This document shows, piece after piece, positions 1 through 13,130 of a stretch of DNA of 64,000 nt (position 1 is its first letter; the number at the start of each line of letters is the position of its first letter). The translations under genes and the position numbers were made by a program. This DNA comes from Otatea glauca. Lineage: Eukaryota; Streptophyta; Magnoliopsida; Poales; Poaceae. The notes under the pieces were generated by a model. The model was not told the origin of the DNA, searched no databases, and worked only from the letters and a program-made list of their open reading frames with translations. The stretch is taken from the NCBI GenBank assembly GCA_036346275.1, contig CM070724.1, positions 51,585,038-51,649,037 of the forward strand, given 5' to 3'.

Positions 1-781
1 CTTATGGTTAAGCATGTTTACGCTCTATTTTGTTAACGAATGTGATATGTGTTTGTTGTAACAAAGTGCTCATGTTCTTTGAATGTGATATGTTGTCCGT
101 AATTTCGTGTGAATGTGATATGTGCATATTGTGTGGAATATGTGCCGATCGAATGTGATAGCACACCACACCCCTTCATCTCTCGGTTCTCACAAGAAAA
201 TGATAGAGATGTGACGGTCATCTCTATCGGTTCTTTGAAAGAAGCGATAGGATGATGAACTCATCTCTATCGGTTCTTTACAAGAAGTGATAGAGATGAG
301 TATATTCATCTCTATCGGTTCTTTCAAAGACGTGATAGAGATGATTAGATTATCTCTATCGGTTCTTTTAAGAAGCGATAGAGATGATATACCATCTCTA
401 TCGGTTCTTTATAAGAAGCGATAGAGATGATGGTATTATCTCTATCGGTTCTTTGAAAAAGCGATAGAGATGGTATATTCATCTCTATCGGTTCTTTATA
501 AGAAGCGATAGAGATGATGGTCTTATCTCTATCGGTTCTTACAAAGAACCGATAGAGATGATCAGATCATCTCTATCGCTTACAAAGAACCGATAGAGAT
601 ATGACCATCATCTCTATCGCTTCTTGTAAATAACCGATAGAGATGACCATATCATCTCTATCGGGCAAGAACCGACTGTAATAATACCCGCCTCATCTCT
701 GTCTCATGACTTTGTGTCACCACTAGAACCGACTGTGATGACGAAAAAGAACCGATTGTGATGTATATTTGTGTAGTAGTG
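1..781 (-). mobile_element. Terminus of a CACTA (En/Spm) transposon with subterminal repeats
   Basis: Reading leftwards from 781, the sequence begins CACTACTACACAAATATACA, a typical CACTA terminal inverted repeat. The element therefore lies to the left and continues out of the window. From about 219 to 665 there are about 11 copies of a 43-44 bp unit. Each unit is an imperfect palindrome with arms CATCTCTATCG and CGATAGAGATG around a short spacer. Such arrays are the binding sites of the element-encoded TNPA-type protein in known CACTA elements. Positions 38-170 hold four copies of GAATGTGATA. The 3-bp target duplication would be GTC (782-784), but the other end is not visible. No coding sequence is present here. 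Confidence 0.85.
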
Positions 782-784
782 GTC

Positions 785-1435
785 AAACTGCCGACTTCGA
801 AGTTCATTAAATTCTATGGCATGTTTGAAATTGCTCCTGCAAAATTGTCAAGATGATAGAAACTCGTGTGCCGTCAATAGAGAATAAATTGCAGTAGACC
901 CCTCGCATTGAGCTATGGCAACTGGATAACGTTGTAGTATCCACGCAGAAGCAACTTTCTTACACTTCAATCCTTCATCTCAAACTGATATTGGAGCAAA
1001 ACCTTCACTTTTAAACAATAAACTCTGGAGAGTATAATGCTAATTACCATCAAGGTGTCATCAAATTACTGAGAATTAATGTTGCCAAATTCTTCATAAT
1101 GGTCGCGCAAACAATCCAAAATTGCAACATATCCAAGTGGTCGAACACCAAATTCAGTTGCCTCCTCAACTGATTTTTTTTCTCACGGTCTCATAAATCA
1201 AGTTAGCCCAAATTAACTCAATTGTGTTGAAAATACCTACAACTCCACCTTAAACTCTATATGTGTAGATATTGCCGTAGTAACACGTAGTAGACGACGG
1301 ATCGTCAAAGAAATCACCAATTCAGTCGATGAACCGACAATTTTTTAAATACGAATATTTATCACTTGGGCATATTTTTGTTCTGAATTATATTGCTAGC
1401 ACAAGTGCCAGACAGAAATATAATGTCAAAATTGG
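785..1435. other. AT-rich sequence without recognisable gene
   Basis: I see no sustained open frame, RNA gene or repeat here on either strand. The stretch is single-copy-looking sequence next to the CACTA terminus and may be the disrupted target DNA. Confidence 0.5.
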
Positions 1436-1806
1436 ATGTTAAGACCGAAAAGGGGTCCATTGATGTATGAAAAAAAAATAGGTAGGGATGCACGCTATGC
1501 CGCACCGAACGAATTTTTGTCCAAGGCTAATCGTATTTTTTTTGAAAAAATGAGGTCTTTTTTGCAGAACAGCGTGGCCTGTGTTCGGAAGCAATTTTCC
1601 AGAACCGTGAGGTTTTTTTTGCAAAAGAGATGTGAATTTGTATAACCATGAGTTTTTTCAAAAGAGCCTGTAGAAGGATATAAGCATAATTTTAGAGTTC
1701 TTAAGAGCTTTTCGCAAAAATTGATGAGGTGGCACTCTCCCTTCGCGTCGATTCTCTCCGCTTTTTTTTTTTGGAAAATGGATTCTCTCCGCTTTAATAC
1801 ATTAGA
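1436..1806 (-). mobile_element. Probable Helitron 5' end (remnant)
   Basis: On the minus strand, 1806 downwards reads TCTAATGTATTAAAGCGGAG and soon after contains a GTGCCACCTCATCA motif. This layout (TC start, TATTAAA, then a short GC-richer patch and poly-T/poly-A tracts) matches the Helitron 5' ends seen elsewhere in this window, especially 58580-58808. T-rich tracts with repeated GGTCTTTTTTGCA-like motifs fill the rest. I could not find the matching CTAG hairpin end, so the limits are estimates. Confidence 0.4.
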
Positions 1807-2278
1807 TTAGATAGATAGATATATAAATCAACACGATTAGAGCAAATGGTAGTAGTACTAGTGTCTGGATGTTTCATACCTGGATCAGCCGTAGCCAAAG
1901 CAATTCCAATATAGAAAAGTGGTGAGGTCTTTTGAGGTCTTTGACGCACTAAATGGCCACAGATCGATGAGAGAACTAGGGAGGGAGGCAACAATGGCCA
2001 AGGCAAAGGAAGCTTCGTCACCTAGAAAACGGGGTAGTAAATCAAATTATTGTAAGGAAGGTCAATCAGCTGGTTCACAGTACAGTAGACAGTAGTACTG
2101 CCAAATTAAGCACATAGATGAGTAATTAATTAATAGTTAAACTCAGAATAATAATTAATTAATAGTTAAGCTGAGAAGCTCAGTTGAAGTCGACGCCATA
2201 TATTGCAATGGAGTATTGTCGTATATTTATATGCAGCATTTGACTCGACCGATCGATAGATGGAGGTTACGTTCTAGC
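1807..2278. other. Intergenic, short GATA and TTAATTAA repeats
   Basis: There is a short GATA microsatellite near 1808-1825. A duplicated AATTAATTAATAGTTAA motif lies at about 2122-2170. No gene is recognised. Confidence 0.5.
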
Positions 2279-2500
2279 TAGAGGTGGGCGTCCGGCACGG
2301 CACGGGCCGATCGTGCTTTGGGTTGGAACCGTGTTGGGCCGCGACGGCCTGTTGTGTCTGCCGTTCAGTGCCGTGCCGATCTAGCTCGTCTTCGGCCAGC
2401 TAGGCACAACCTATTTGCGTTTTGTGCCTACTTCGTGTTGTGTTGGCTCAGGTTCGGTCCATTTACACCATTAGACTTTTTACTGTGTGCCAAAAATTTA
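2279..2500 (+). mobile_element. hAT-type terminus
   Basis: The sequence starts TAGAGGTGGGCGTC and continues into a GC-rich patch built of CGGCACGG/CGGGCC motifs. Both are typical of plant hAT ends of the Ac/Tag1 type. The same 14 bases occur inverted at 63410-63423. The 8 bases before it (GTTCTAGC) would be the target duplication, but I cannot find a second copy. It may be the left end of the element carrying the broken transposase at 3021-4929. Confidence 0.55.
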
Positions 2501-3020
2501 CATTGAGATACATTCAAAAGGACAGTAAAAAGACTCCTATAATTAACATGCATGCCTCGTAGATTACTATTTTGTCTATTAGGTACTACCTTTTTTAAAA
2601 AAAAATTGTGCATGTAAATGTGTGATGAGTACATTCCTAGCTGTAATTTTACACGGACAGAGAACACACTCGTAAACAGACAGCAAAAATTATGTGAACA
2701 AAAGGTACAAGAATATTAATCATCAACAGGTTAGCGTGCTGGCTTGCTGTAAATTTACAAGTGAGCATATGCATGTATGCTTCTTGGCCAGCGTGCCACA
2801 ATGCTAGAGACAATGGGCACATGGCACTCATTTCCAACCACATGGAGGCCACGGACACAAATATTAACATTGCTTGCAATGGATAAAATGTCAGGGAAAA
2901 AGGTAAATTTTAATAAATCTTGAACAAGTACAGAGTTACTGCCTTGTTAAAAACCTTACACCTCGGTGTGGGGTACCCCGGTAAAGAAAAAAGTACAGTA
3001 ACTACATTTATATATATAGA

Positions 3021-4929
3021 CTACCCGAGGCTGAGATTGTCAAAGTTGGCTACCGCGTCCGTGATGTCCTGATTCTCGGGCTGATGTTGTGTCCTGTCAT
3101 TTGTATGCTCCCAGTCTTTGAGGCATATAATTGTCTCAACCATGTCAGGTCTGAGAGACGACCTTCTCGGCTCAAGTATCATTCCCACCAAACTGAAAGT
3201 GGATTCCGACGAGACAGTGGACACCGGAATCGTAAGTACGTCCCATGAGAAATGGGATAGCACGGGGTAGATACATTGGTTATTCTTCCACCACAAGAGC
3301 AAGCTGAGTCGATTTTCTTCGTCCATGTCAAGCTCGGTCTCCATGAAAGACATGTCGAGGTAGTGGTTGATCTCTACCCGTGGATTCTATGGCGACCTGC
3401 TCGGTGTTTTGGAAGACGAACTAGATGAATTGCCTTTCAGCTTTTTCCATATGCTTAAGCGATCGAACTAACTTGTGCTTGTTGTGTTGTTGATGTAGAT
3501 CTTCTCGCTTCACTTCTGATGCCAAACTTCTCGTAATATTTGTCGAAAACTCTGAAAAACTCGTTATAAACATGAGTATAGGCATCAGAGAAATCAAGAT
3601 CGAATGTCTCACCTATTCCCTCGAAGGCGCCCTGCAAGTCAGAAAATTTTCTCCGAGAATCCAAAATAGTAGCAAAATAGTACAGATGTGGAATAGCTTG
3701 AAAATATTTTAATTTTTTTTCTCCATTGGTTCTATAGTGTGATATAAAATATAATTATCTCTATTTTCTTTAAAAGTAGTAGCAATAGTGCAAAGTCAGT
3801 CGATGACTAAGCAAGAAGTTGGGTAGTACACGTCGGATAATTGTGTAGTTGCATTGTAAAAAATTTCTAAAAAAAACGAAAATGACTAGCAATTTCTCAA
3901 TCCGCATCATTAACCAATGCCTCACCGTTATTGCAATTGACGAAGACAGTGATAATATGCTCGTAGCCTTTGCACTGTTGCAGCATAATATACGTTGAGT
4001 TCCATCTAATCTTCATATCAAGGTTAAATCTTCTTGGTTCCTGATTTTTGGCTCTACACTACTATGAGAACTGGGCAAACCTTACGGGTGAATTAGTTAC
4101 AAAATCAATAGCTCTGCGTATACCCTCCAAATTAGGTTTCATTACATTCAAACCTGCATACACAATGAGATTAATAATATGGCATACGCACCTCTGGTGG
4201 AGTACAAAACCTCCAACATAAGTCTCCAGGTGCGGTGAGAGATGCTCCATAGCCGTCGTGTTGGCTGATGCATTGTCAAGAGTAATGGAAATAATTCTGC
4301 TTTGTATTTTAAAGTCATTAACAACCTCAAGCATATGGGTAGCGATAGCATCTCCGGTGTGTGACTCCGAGATTGGCTTAAACCCTATGACCCTTTTGTT
4401 TATTACGTACTCATCGTCTAGGTAATGCGCAACAACACTAATATAGGCTACTCTTTGATGAGAGAAACTCCATATAAATGATGTTAATGCAAAGGAAAAA
4501 CTAAATGTCATGAAGGTTTGTTTCAACATTTCTAGTTTATTTGTAAATGTTTTATAAATATCACGTGTAGTTGTTCTTCTACTAACATGTTGGTATCAAA
4601 AACCACGTTGCACCATTTTATCAAAAACTAAATCTCTCACCCATTCTAAGTGGAAGATCCTCCGTAACTATGTAACGTGCAATTTCGTCTCTAGCTATGT
4701 CGGCGTTATATACCCATGTACTTACCGAACCGTCGGTGTTGAAGTTGAGCTGTGTCTGCACGCCCTCGCCTGGCCTCTGTTCAGCCGATATCTTCCACAA
4801 GCAATTCTCTGCGTGTCTCTTCAGATGACCTGTTCCACCACATGCACGTGTAGATAATTTAGCTTGACAATATTTGCAAACAGCATACACTACCTCACGT
4901 CCATCCACAATTTCGACGGTTCTGTCCAT
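3021..4929 (-). pseudogene. hAT-family transposase, broken
   Basis: The parts of a plant hAT transposase lie in order on the minus strand. At 4929-4621 is a BED-type zinc finger: CKYC, then H and C residues in HLKRHAENC. At 4529-4062 is the catalytic RNase H-like core with the LDNASANTTAM motif and the CVCHIINL stretch. The core continues through RWNSTYIML at about 3990. At 3664-3455 is the LDSRRKF/YEKFGI region (DUF4413 type). At 3353-3021 is the C-terminal dimerisation domain with the conserved PVSTVSSESTFS and RSSLRPDMVE motifs. The frame is interrupted by stops and frameshifts between these blocks, notably at 4060-3665, so no functional protein is expected. The family excises and reinserts DNA, leaving 8-bp duplications. 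Confidence 0.85.
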
Positions 4930-6550
4930 ATGTTACCAGCACCACGCGCGTCGACTACCGGATATGGATGCCCGTGCTGGCTACTTAGATATGTCAAGTT
5001 GCGTGTTTGGTGTGGATACCGACACCCGTCCTGGATACATCGAGGTAGCTGCATCCAAGCTCGGTGCATCCAGAATGTATGAGGAATCTTCGATGTCGTG
5101 CGTGTCGTCCAGATGACGGTGCTGTAGTCTCCCATGCTGGGGGAGAGTTGTCGTGGATCAATCTCTTGATCCTGACGAGGGGGGCTTGGAGAGCGCAGGC
5201 GTGCTCTCTTGCTCTTGGTCTTGCGAAATATTTTATTTCGCGATAGGAGAGTAAAAAAGGAAAGCAATTAGAGAGAGATGTACTGATGTGCAGAATGTGT
5301 TGAGCAAAAATAGGTAAGAAGAGAAAGCGCGAGAGAGACGTGCATAACAACTGAGAGCCATCCCTTGTCTTTATGGCGTGTCTCTCTAATTGCCCATTGC
5401 AAATTGAAATCAGGCACGGACAACAGGATGAAAAATTGAAAGCAACTTGTCATGTCACGCGTCGCATCGTTGTTTCGCTGTCGTTGCAAATTCAAATGAA
5501 GTGTGGCCACGTGTTCGCGCATGACGAAAATTGTAGAGCGTGGGACGAATATGACAAAGCAACTTTATGTCTTTCAATACTTTACGTCAATTTCAGTCAT
5601 CTTTTCCACACCATGATGTCTTAGAGTGGATAGACCGAGAGAGACGTTGCAGGCGCGAGATCTTGCGTTCAAGTACATTAGGCTCAGACGCGTGATTCCC
5701 TCGAGCTATCTTTTTCCTGTGATTCATTCGAATGGTCGAGTATCCTAAACAAAAAAAATTCCTCTCTCTTTTCCCAGTTTCCCACCGAACCCGCCCCTCC
5801 CCCCTCTCTCTCTATGTTTTCCCCCTGGAGACCCGCGCCCCTTTTCGCTTTTTCTCTCGGGCCGGCCTCGGTCCGTCCGCCTGAGCGCCCCCTCGGGCCT
5901 TGCCCCGCGCTACACACACGCTCCCGATGCCCCTGCTCCCCTCCCTACGCCGACGCGCCCCTCCTCGTGCCCCTGTTCCCCTCCCCGCGGGCCCCTGGGT
6001 TCCCCCGCCGATCGCTCTCCTCCCTCCCCATTGGCCGTCGGCCTCCCGCGACCCATGGGTTCCCCCATCAGCCGCTCTCCTCCCTCCCATGTGAGACAGG
6101 GGCACGCGAGGCGGCTCGATGTCCACGACGTGAGGCGGCGGCGAGGCTCAAGGCGCGAGGCGGCGGATTGGGGACCCGGTGCAAGGCTCCCACCCTCTCC
6201 TATACCCTGCCGGGCCACCAGACGGGGAGCGGCGCCGGCGAGGTGGCCGTGGCACGGAGGTGGCGCGACGCGGAGGCGGCCGCAAGACGAGGCGGCTAGG
6301 CGACCGGCGCGGTGCCTCGGGGGCTCGGCGCGGCTCCCCACCATCTTCCTCTGCGTCGGCCACGTTTTCCTCTGCACTAGCTTGGCCACGTCTTCCTCTA
6401 CGCCAGCCCGGCTGCATGCTTACAAGTTCAACATTTTACACATAACAAATAAACATGACGACACCTCCTCATAACTCTACTTGCTTATTTTTTGTATGAA
6501 AATTATCCCTTCACGGTGATCGACATGTGTGTAGCTAGCTTCTCAGGTTG
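4930..6550. other. Intergenic with a GC-rich segment (5760-6420)
   Basis: 4930-5700 holds no recognisable gene; it may include the 5' part of the hAT element. From about 5760 the sequence becomes very rich in G+C with CT-rich tracts and open frames on both strands. The predicted peptides are arginine/proline/alanine-rich and match no domain I know. Open frames are expected by chance in such composition. It could be a captured GC-rich 5' exon or promoter carried by the neighbouring CACTA element. Confidence 0.4.
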
Positions 6551-9500
6551 TTATTCTTGGACCATGATGGCATTTCCAATAGGAGGTAACTCATCAAATT
6601 GATTGTGCTCTTCCTCATCTACTACAGTCTCAACTCCGACAATCTTTCTTTTTCCCTGAAGAACTAAATGGCGCTTCTTGTTGGACGGGTTGGTTACATA
6701 GAAGACTTGAACAACTTGGGTAGCGAGTATGAACGGTTTATCTTGATATTCGACATGTTCGAGGTCCACAGTAGTGACGTCGTACATATCAACCCTCACA
6801 TGCTGGAGATGGACCCAACAGCACTGAAATAAGCGGATCTTGAATACTATGTAGTCGAGCTCCCAAATCACCTCTATGAACCCATAGTAGGAGCTCCTCG
6901 TCGACCCAGTAATATTGAACGCATCAATGCAGACACCGCTATTTTGGTTTGTGCTCTTCATATCTTTATCTCTAGTGTAAAATGTGTACCCATTTAAGTC
7001 GTATCCTTTCCATGTGATAACTATAAATGTTGGCACTTTTGCCAACCATATGAGTGTATCATGATCACTTAACGAGCTCTCAATGATGGGTCACTCCTTC
7101 AACTATTTGTTGAACTGAAGGTTGTGCTGTCTCGTGATCCAAGACTCCTGCCGCACCGGATTCTCTTGCTGTAGCCAGTGCTTGTGCTCTTCGATATACG
7201 GGGACATTACAACCATGTATTGCAAAACTATGAAATGAGCTTGAGAGTAGGTTACCGTATCAGGCGTGATTGCTTTCCTTCCAATCATCCCAACACCCTC
7301 GAGCCTCCCCTCATGGCGAGATTGAGGCACACTTATAGGTTCAACTTGAGTCATGTAATCGACGCAGAACTCGATGACCTCTTCGGTTGTATAACTTTCG
7401 ACAATTCTACCCTTCGGCCGAGATCGATTCCGTACGTACGATTTGAGAATTCCCATGTACCTCTCGAATGGGTACATGCTACGTAGGAACACGGGGCCTC
7501 ACACTTTATCTCCCTCACAAGGTGAACAATGAGATGGACCATGATATCAAAAAATGACGGAGGAAAATACATCTCGAGATTACACAGAGTCATGACCACC
7601 TCGCCCTGCAGAGCATCTAGTACTTTGGGATCGATGACCTTTTGAGCAATTGTGTTAAAGAAATAACAAAGCCTGAAGATTCTTTCCCGGATCTTGATCG
7701 GTAAAATACTTCTAATTGCGATAAGGAGCATCTGTGTCATCAGCACATGGCGATCATGAAACTTCATGCCAGTTAATTTCAAATCTTGCATTGAAACAAG
7801 TCTTTTCATGTTGGAAGAGTAATTGAACGGAACTTTCACCCCATACAAGCATTGACACAGTTCAGTTCTCTCGGTCTTGGACAGCGTGTAACAAGCAAGT
7901 TCGTAGTATGTTTGGTCTTTATCGGTCTCTTTCAGTGCTAATTCAAATCTGATGCCCATATCGACCAAGTCAAGCCATGTGTTGATTCCGTCCTTTGTTT
8001 TGCCCTTAATGTTCAGTAAGAGACCAATCAAGCTATGACATACATTTTTCTCTACGTGCATGACATCGATGCAGTGGCGAACTTCTAGGAGTTCCCAATA
8101 AGGTAGGTCCCAAAATATTGATCTCTTCTTCCATATGCTCCTCTCACAGGTACTCGATTTACATCCCTTTCCAAGCACAACATCCAAATCCTTAACCATA
8201 TCATAAATAGCTCCCCCACTTAAAGGCCTTGGAGCTGAATCATCCTCGTTCCTTCCGTCGAATTGTTTCTTCAACTTGCGATATGGGTGATTCCTCCGAA
8301 GGAACCTGTGGTGACGCATGTACACAATTTTACGCGAGTGATTCAACCACACACTCTCGGTATCATCTAAGCAGTGAGTACAGGCTTTTGCTCCTTTTGT
8401 ACTCTGACCCGACAGGTTAGTAAGGGCAAGATAATCATTTACGGTGCAGAACAATAAGCAGTGCAAAGTGAAGTTCTCTCGTTTGCACGCATCCCATACC
8501 TGTACCCTAAGAACCCATAGTGTTTTTAGATCTTTCACCAATGGTTCTAGGTACACATCAATGTCGTTCCCAGGCTGCCTCGCCCCTTGGATAAGTATGG
8601 ACAGCAAAATATACCTTCGCTTCATACACAACCAAAGAGGAAGGTTGTAGATACATAGATCCACAGGCCAAGTGCTATGTCGGCTGCTCATGTTACCGAA
8701 AGGATTCATTTCATCTGTACTCAGTCCAGACCTTATGTTCCTCGGTTCCACACCGAATTCTCCAAACCTCCGATCGACGTTTCTCCACTGGGAAGAATCA
8801 GTAGGGTGTCTTAGCATTCCATCATTCTTACGCTCCTCCGAGTGCCAATGCAGCAGTTTTGCGTCCCTTGAGTTGGCAAATAAACGCTTCAAACGAAGAA
8901 TTACAGGCAGATACCACACCACCTTAGCAATAGGTCCTTTCTTCACCTCGATGCCCTCGCCATCGTCATCTGATTGATCCTTACGCTTGTACCGAGATGT
9001 GTTGCACATCGAACATACATACAAGTTTGCGTACTTTTTACAGTAGAGGATACATCGTTTGGACATGCATGTATTCTTTTTACTTCCATCCCCAAGGGAC
9101 AAATAACCTTATTGGCTTTGTTGGTGGTTGTTGGCAACTCGTTTCTCTTCGGAAGTATGTCCGCTAATAGACCTAACAACGTCGTGAAAATCTTGTCAGA
9201 CCAACCGTTGCTTGCCTTCAATTTCAACAGTTCAAGCACGGACGACAACCTTGTGTATTCCGAGTCATCCATTAAGCCCCAAAATTTACTATACTCTTTG
9301 TCATCACGGTTCCCTTCTGCATCACGCAGCATCTGATCTAGGTTGTCATCCTGCAACCTATCCTCACGGGGAGCACAATCGATATCATCCGGCATATCGT
9401 CGACTTCGTCGGCGATGTTAGTACTGCCTGCTTCCTGTATAATTTGCTCTTCACCGTGACTGGTCCAACATGTATACCTCTTTTGAAACCTCGTAGAATT

Positions 9501-9685
9501 AAGTGTGCTTCGATTTGGGCTGAGTTGCCAAACAACCTTAAATTGTCGTAGTCAATGCGTGGATAAGGCATAAATTGGACCGCCTTATTTAGCATATCCT
9601 CCTCTGCAGCTCTTCTAAAAGTAGACATGCCATTAATGTACTCAGCACTCACACGGTTCGTAGCGTACATCCAGCTTTGGTCCAT
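6551..9685 (-). pseudogene. CACTA transposase TNP2/TNPD, frameshifted
   Basis: The gene reads right to left. The start at 9685 (MDQSWMYATNRVSAEY) is the transposase-associated N-terminal domain. 9102-7351 carries the tnp2 transposase core: LPVILRLKRLFA, LSTDEMNPFGN, STWPVDLCIYNLPLWLCMKR and GQSTKGAKACTHC. It runs into a DUF4218 domain (MVHLIVHLVREIK) that finishes at 7492-7103 (MYPFERYMGILKSYVRNRSR and VIEFCVDYM). 7045-6551 is the C-terminal DUF4216 domain (SSYYGFIEVIWELDY and QVVQVFYV). Three frame changes (near 9380, 9090 and 7420) separate the blocks. They could be introns in part, but no clean GT-AG pairs were found, so I call it broken. The protein cuts and joins CACTA ends. No TNPA-like partner gene lies beside it. 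Confidence 0.85.
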
Positions 9686-10139
9686 CTACGTATGCTACAT
9701 ATATAACAATAAGTGTTAAATAATGAAGTGTACACTAGAAGATCTAGCTTGGATCTAGCTACATCTAGCTAGCTTCTTACATAAAAAAGAACAAAATGGA
9801 TCTTCAATTCTCTCTTTACCTAGCTAGCAGCTAGCTACATCTTCTGAATAATACCATTAGAACAAATTGCTACTTTAGAACACATGCAAAGAACAAATGG
9901 ATCTACACCAACCTAGATCTAAACCAATATCTTCAAAATATTCTCTACCAAGTTAGATCTTCAATCAATATAATGCAATTAGATCCAATTACTAACCTTA
10001 GATCACCAAGAACAAAATGATCTACAATCATTCTTCCAAATCCACAGTACTCCTTGCATCAGATCGTCTCACAATCGCACCCATATCAAAAATAGCTTAG
10101 GAAAACCTAAGTGGGTCGGAGGCCCCGCGGCTCTCTGTA
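9686..10139. other. 5' flank of the tnp2 gene
   Basis: This AT-rich stretch has many AGATCTAGCTAG-like short repeats. It is the expected place for the promoter and leader of the minus-strand tnp2 gene, but I cannot point to a TATA box with confidence. Confidence 0.4.
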
Positions 10140-10396
10140 CTTATTTCCAGGAAATGCTCATCACAGATGGTTTTGACCAAACACCGTCTGAGATAACACC
10201 TACACATAGACAGTTCCAGCCAAAAACCGTCAGTGAGACATCACTGATGGTTTTTGGCTGTAAGGGTCAGTGATAGGTGTCCACATCACAGACGGTTCTA
10301 GCCATAAATCGTTAGTGATAACAAGCGTACTCATCACTGACGGTTTTTGGCTAGAAGGGTCAGTGATGAGGATCGTATCACTAACGGTTTTTGGCT
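10140..10396. repeat. CACTA subterminal repeats
   Basis: About eight copies of a motif close to ATCACTGACGGTTTTTGGCT occur here in both orientations. Examples are at 10149, 10209, 10241, 10290, 10332 and 10374. Their position upstream of the tnp2 gene fits a CACTA subterminal region. The sequence stops at about 10396 against LTR-derived DNA without a recognisable CACTA end, so the terminus seems lost. Confidence 0.6.
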
Positions 10397-12795
10397 TAGC
10401 CTTCGTCGCCACTATCGGTGAGATTCGAGGAAGTGGCCGGGACCCAATCGCGGCAACACGGTGAGTCTCATTTCATTTCCTTTGGTCTGAAGCTTCAATC
10501 CGATGCCCTGAGCATTTTCCCCCATTGGTTGCAGCCTTGGACACCCGTGATGCCGCCGTATCGTGCCCTTCTTCCTCAGCTTCGGTCTGTCTTCGCCGCA
10601 ACCCCTCGGCCAACCTTCGATTCTGTAAGGTGCAAAAACGGAAGCCCTACACCCCCCTGATGCTCACCCCCACCTCAGCCAAGCTCCAACGCCACCCTAT
10701 TTTCCCCTCTGCTAGCTATCGCCGCCGTCACCGTGCTGCGCCGTCGCGAGCCCTCCTTCGGCCAATCTCCACCGCCACCAAGACCTGCCTTGGGTTCACC
10801 ACGCCACCCTCTAGCTCACCGAGACACTAACCGTGGGCCAGCCGTGTCAACCTCTGCCTTTTAATGCCGAAAGCTGGGAAAAGCGCCTTCACTATTTAGG
10901 AAGCGTATTTTTTCCATTTTGAACATTTTCCAAAACCTACCACCTTCAAATGCTTATATCTTTTGCATCCTAGCTCCAATTTAATGAAATCAGCTTCTAA
11001 ATTCATCTAAAATCCTGATCTTTCTGAATATCATAAAATGTTTAATTTTTAACCTCTGTTATGAATTTCGAACTTAAAATTTGAATGGAACCTAGGATAT
11101 GTGCCATTACAATTTTTTGCAACCTAACTCAAAACTTGATGAAACAAATTTCTAAAAACTCCAGAGACCATAAGGGCTTCATTTCTGCAAAAATATTTGA
11201 ATTTGAGCCTAGTTTGAACTAAACTCTAAATAGGGTTAACATTCAAAGTATGCATTATTCAAAATTAAATAACTATTGCTAACAATTTCAAAATTTGGTA
11301 AAACCAGTGCCTAAAACTCCCAAAAATCATGATCTTGTGTCTCTGTGAAAATGAGTAAAAACAAAAGTAGTTTACACCTATTTCTTAATAAGTACGATTC
11401 TTTCTCTAATTAACATTTAAATAAACTTTAAAAATTGTGAACTCACAATGTAAAAATCAGTGTAAAACTAGAGCTCTCTGTTTCTAAAATTTCATTTGGA
11501 GTTGATGTTATTTGACTTCGCCTTTTATTGTTGCTACACGTCGAATTTTGTATAGACACCGACATCCCCGACACTGCTACCGTCAACTCCGACTTCACCG
11601 CTGAACCTAACGAGCGAGGCAAGCACTCCCTTTGATCATGTTGATCCCATTATTTCAATTAATTTATATTGTTTTTGTCAAATCTATTATACATGCGTGT
11701 AATTTCATTAAATTGCTATATTGCAGGTACCGGTAGATGTAACCTAACATTTCATAGAACTTTCTTAATAAGTATTGTCATGACAATCTTGGTAAACCTA
11801 ACTTAGTGTTAGACATTATAGAAATATAAAATAGGTATATTCAATTATTTGTGCGATTGCTTAGCCATGCTTTAGAATCGGGGTGACGAATGGTCAGGTG
11901 TATTGTTCGTCTAAAGTTTGAAATATTGGTCATGTTGAGTATAGTAGTTGCTATTATTTTGGTGTAAAAGTCAAAATAAAAACTATAGTTTGACGCGAAC
12001 GAGATATGGCAGTAGCTGGGTGTGCATGGGACTTGCACGTAGTGTATGGGGAGTATTCTTGCCCGGGTCGGTTAAGGACCAGACTATTGTGTTGTTTTCA
12101 AGCCAAGAAAATCGTGTAACCATAAGTGCTAGTATGTGATAGTCTTAACCTATTAAGTTATTTAGGTCTAATTTTACATGTTGGAAGGCTTTGATAGTAC
12201 GGGCTTTCTTAGGCGGATTTCTCGAAGGGGCGCCACACCAAGGTGATGGAAACAACACTTGCCGATACAACGGTGTACGTTTTACTATGAGGAGAAGTGT
12301 GACAATGGAGTGTATAACCATTAGTCGTATATTGATCGTACAAATATCTTCTACCATTAAAGTAAGGATTTATCGTCACCGGGCTGGTGCAAAGTTAGGT
12401 CTAGGTAATATAACGCTTATGTCATGACACTCTGCGGCACACCAAAGGAAGTGTGCTAATAGCTTGCACAAATAGTCGGTCATGACCTGTGTGTAAAGAT
12501 GTACGTCTTTGCAGAGTGTAAAACTTTTCGAAAAGCCATGTCCGCGGTCAAGGGCACTTGGTAAAGTCATCACATAGTTTGAAATTTTAACACTTTACAA
12601 AGCAGGGATGAATATAAAAATATTGTTGAAAATTCTATATTTTAGGTGTTATACCAGGGATTGGCAAAAGGTTGATGCGATACTCACAATCATGGAGAGC
12701 TATGAGTTATTATGTCATGTTTACTTGTTATTTACATATTGATTAAACTTGTTCTTACAAATTCCGCTTGCAAATTACTGCTTAGTATTCATGTC
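10397..12795 (+). mobile_element. Long-LTR retrotransposon fragment, copy A, left piece
   Basis: This stretch matches, in the opposite orientation, the complete element at 37522-42961. Shared landmarks include TTTTCCAAAACC followed by TTCAAATGCTTAT (about 10920-10960) and AGGCAAGCACTCCCTTTGATC (11620-11640). Others are the oblique block around 12360-12560 with CACCGGGCTGGTGCAAAG and GCAGAGTGTAAAAC. The GC-rich beginning (10420-10830) corresponds to the transcribed leader of copy B, so the open frames there are not a host gene. The first third of the LTR is missing. The piece is interrupted at 12796 by the CACTA element and resumes after 19933. Confidence 0.75.
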
Positions 12796-13130
12796 CACTA
12801 CAAGAAACAAAGAAAAATTCATGGGTTTTTTAAATTCGTGGGCCCACAAAATACCCACGAATTTATTTATTTAAATTCGTCGGTTTCTATAAAACACACA
12901 TTTCTAATTAAATTGTACCAAAATGAAACCCACGAATTTATTTATTTAAATTGTGGCTCAAATAACACCCACGAATTTAATCATTTAAATTGTGGGCCAT
13001 CAATTACCCACTTAATTTAAACATTTAAATTGGGCAAAATTACCCACGAATTTAAAATTTAAATTGTGGGCCACCAATTACCCACTAATTTAAACTTTAA
13101 ATTTGTGGGCCACCCCCACGAATTTAACAG
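12796..13130. repeat. Left subterminal repeats of the CACTA element
   Basis: Six or more units pair ACCCACGAATTTA with TTTAAATTGTGGGC or TTAAATTCGTGGGC in inverted orientation. They are spaced 35-60 bp apart and are counterparts of those at 19540-19930. Expected function: binding sites for the element's DNA-binding protein. Confidence 0.85.

Noticed and set aside
219..665. CRISPR-like regular repeats
   Set aside because: The spacing is regular but the units are palindromic subterminal repeats of a CACTA end, spacers are also repeats, and no cas genes exist.
5684..6474. Several open frames of 100-160 codons on both strands
   Set aside because: GC-rich low-complexity sequence with no domain and no splice support.
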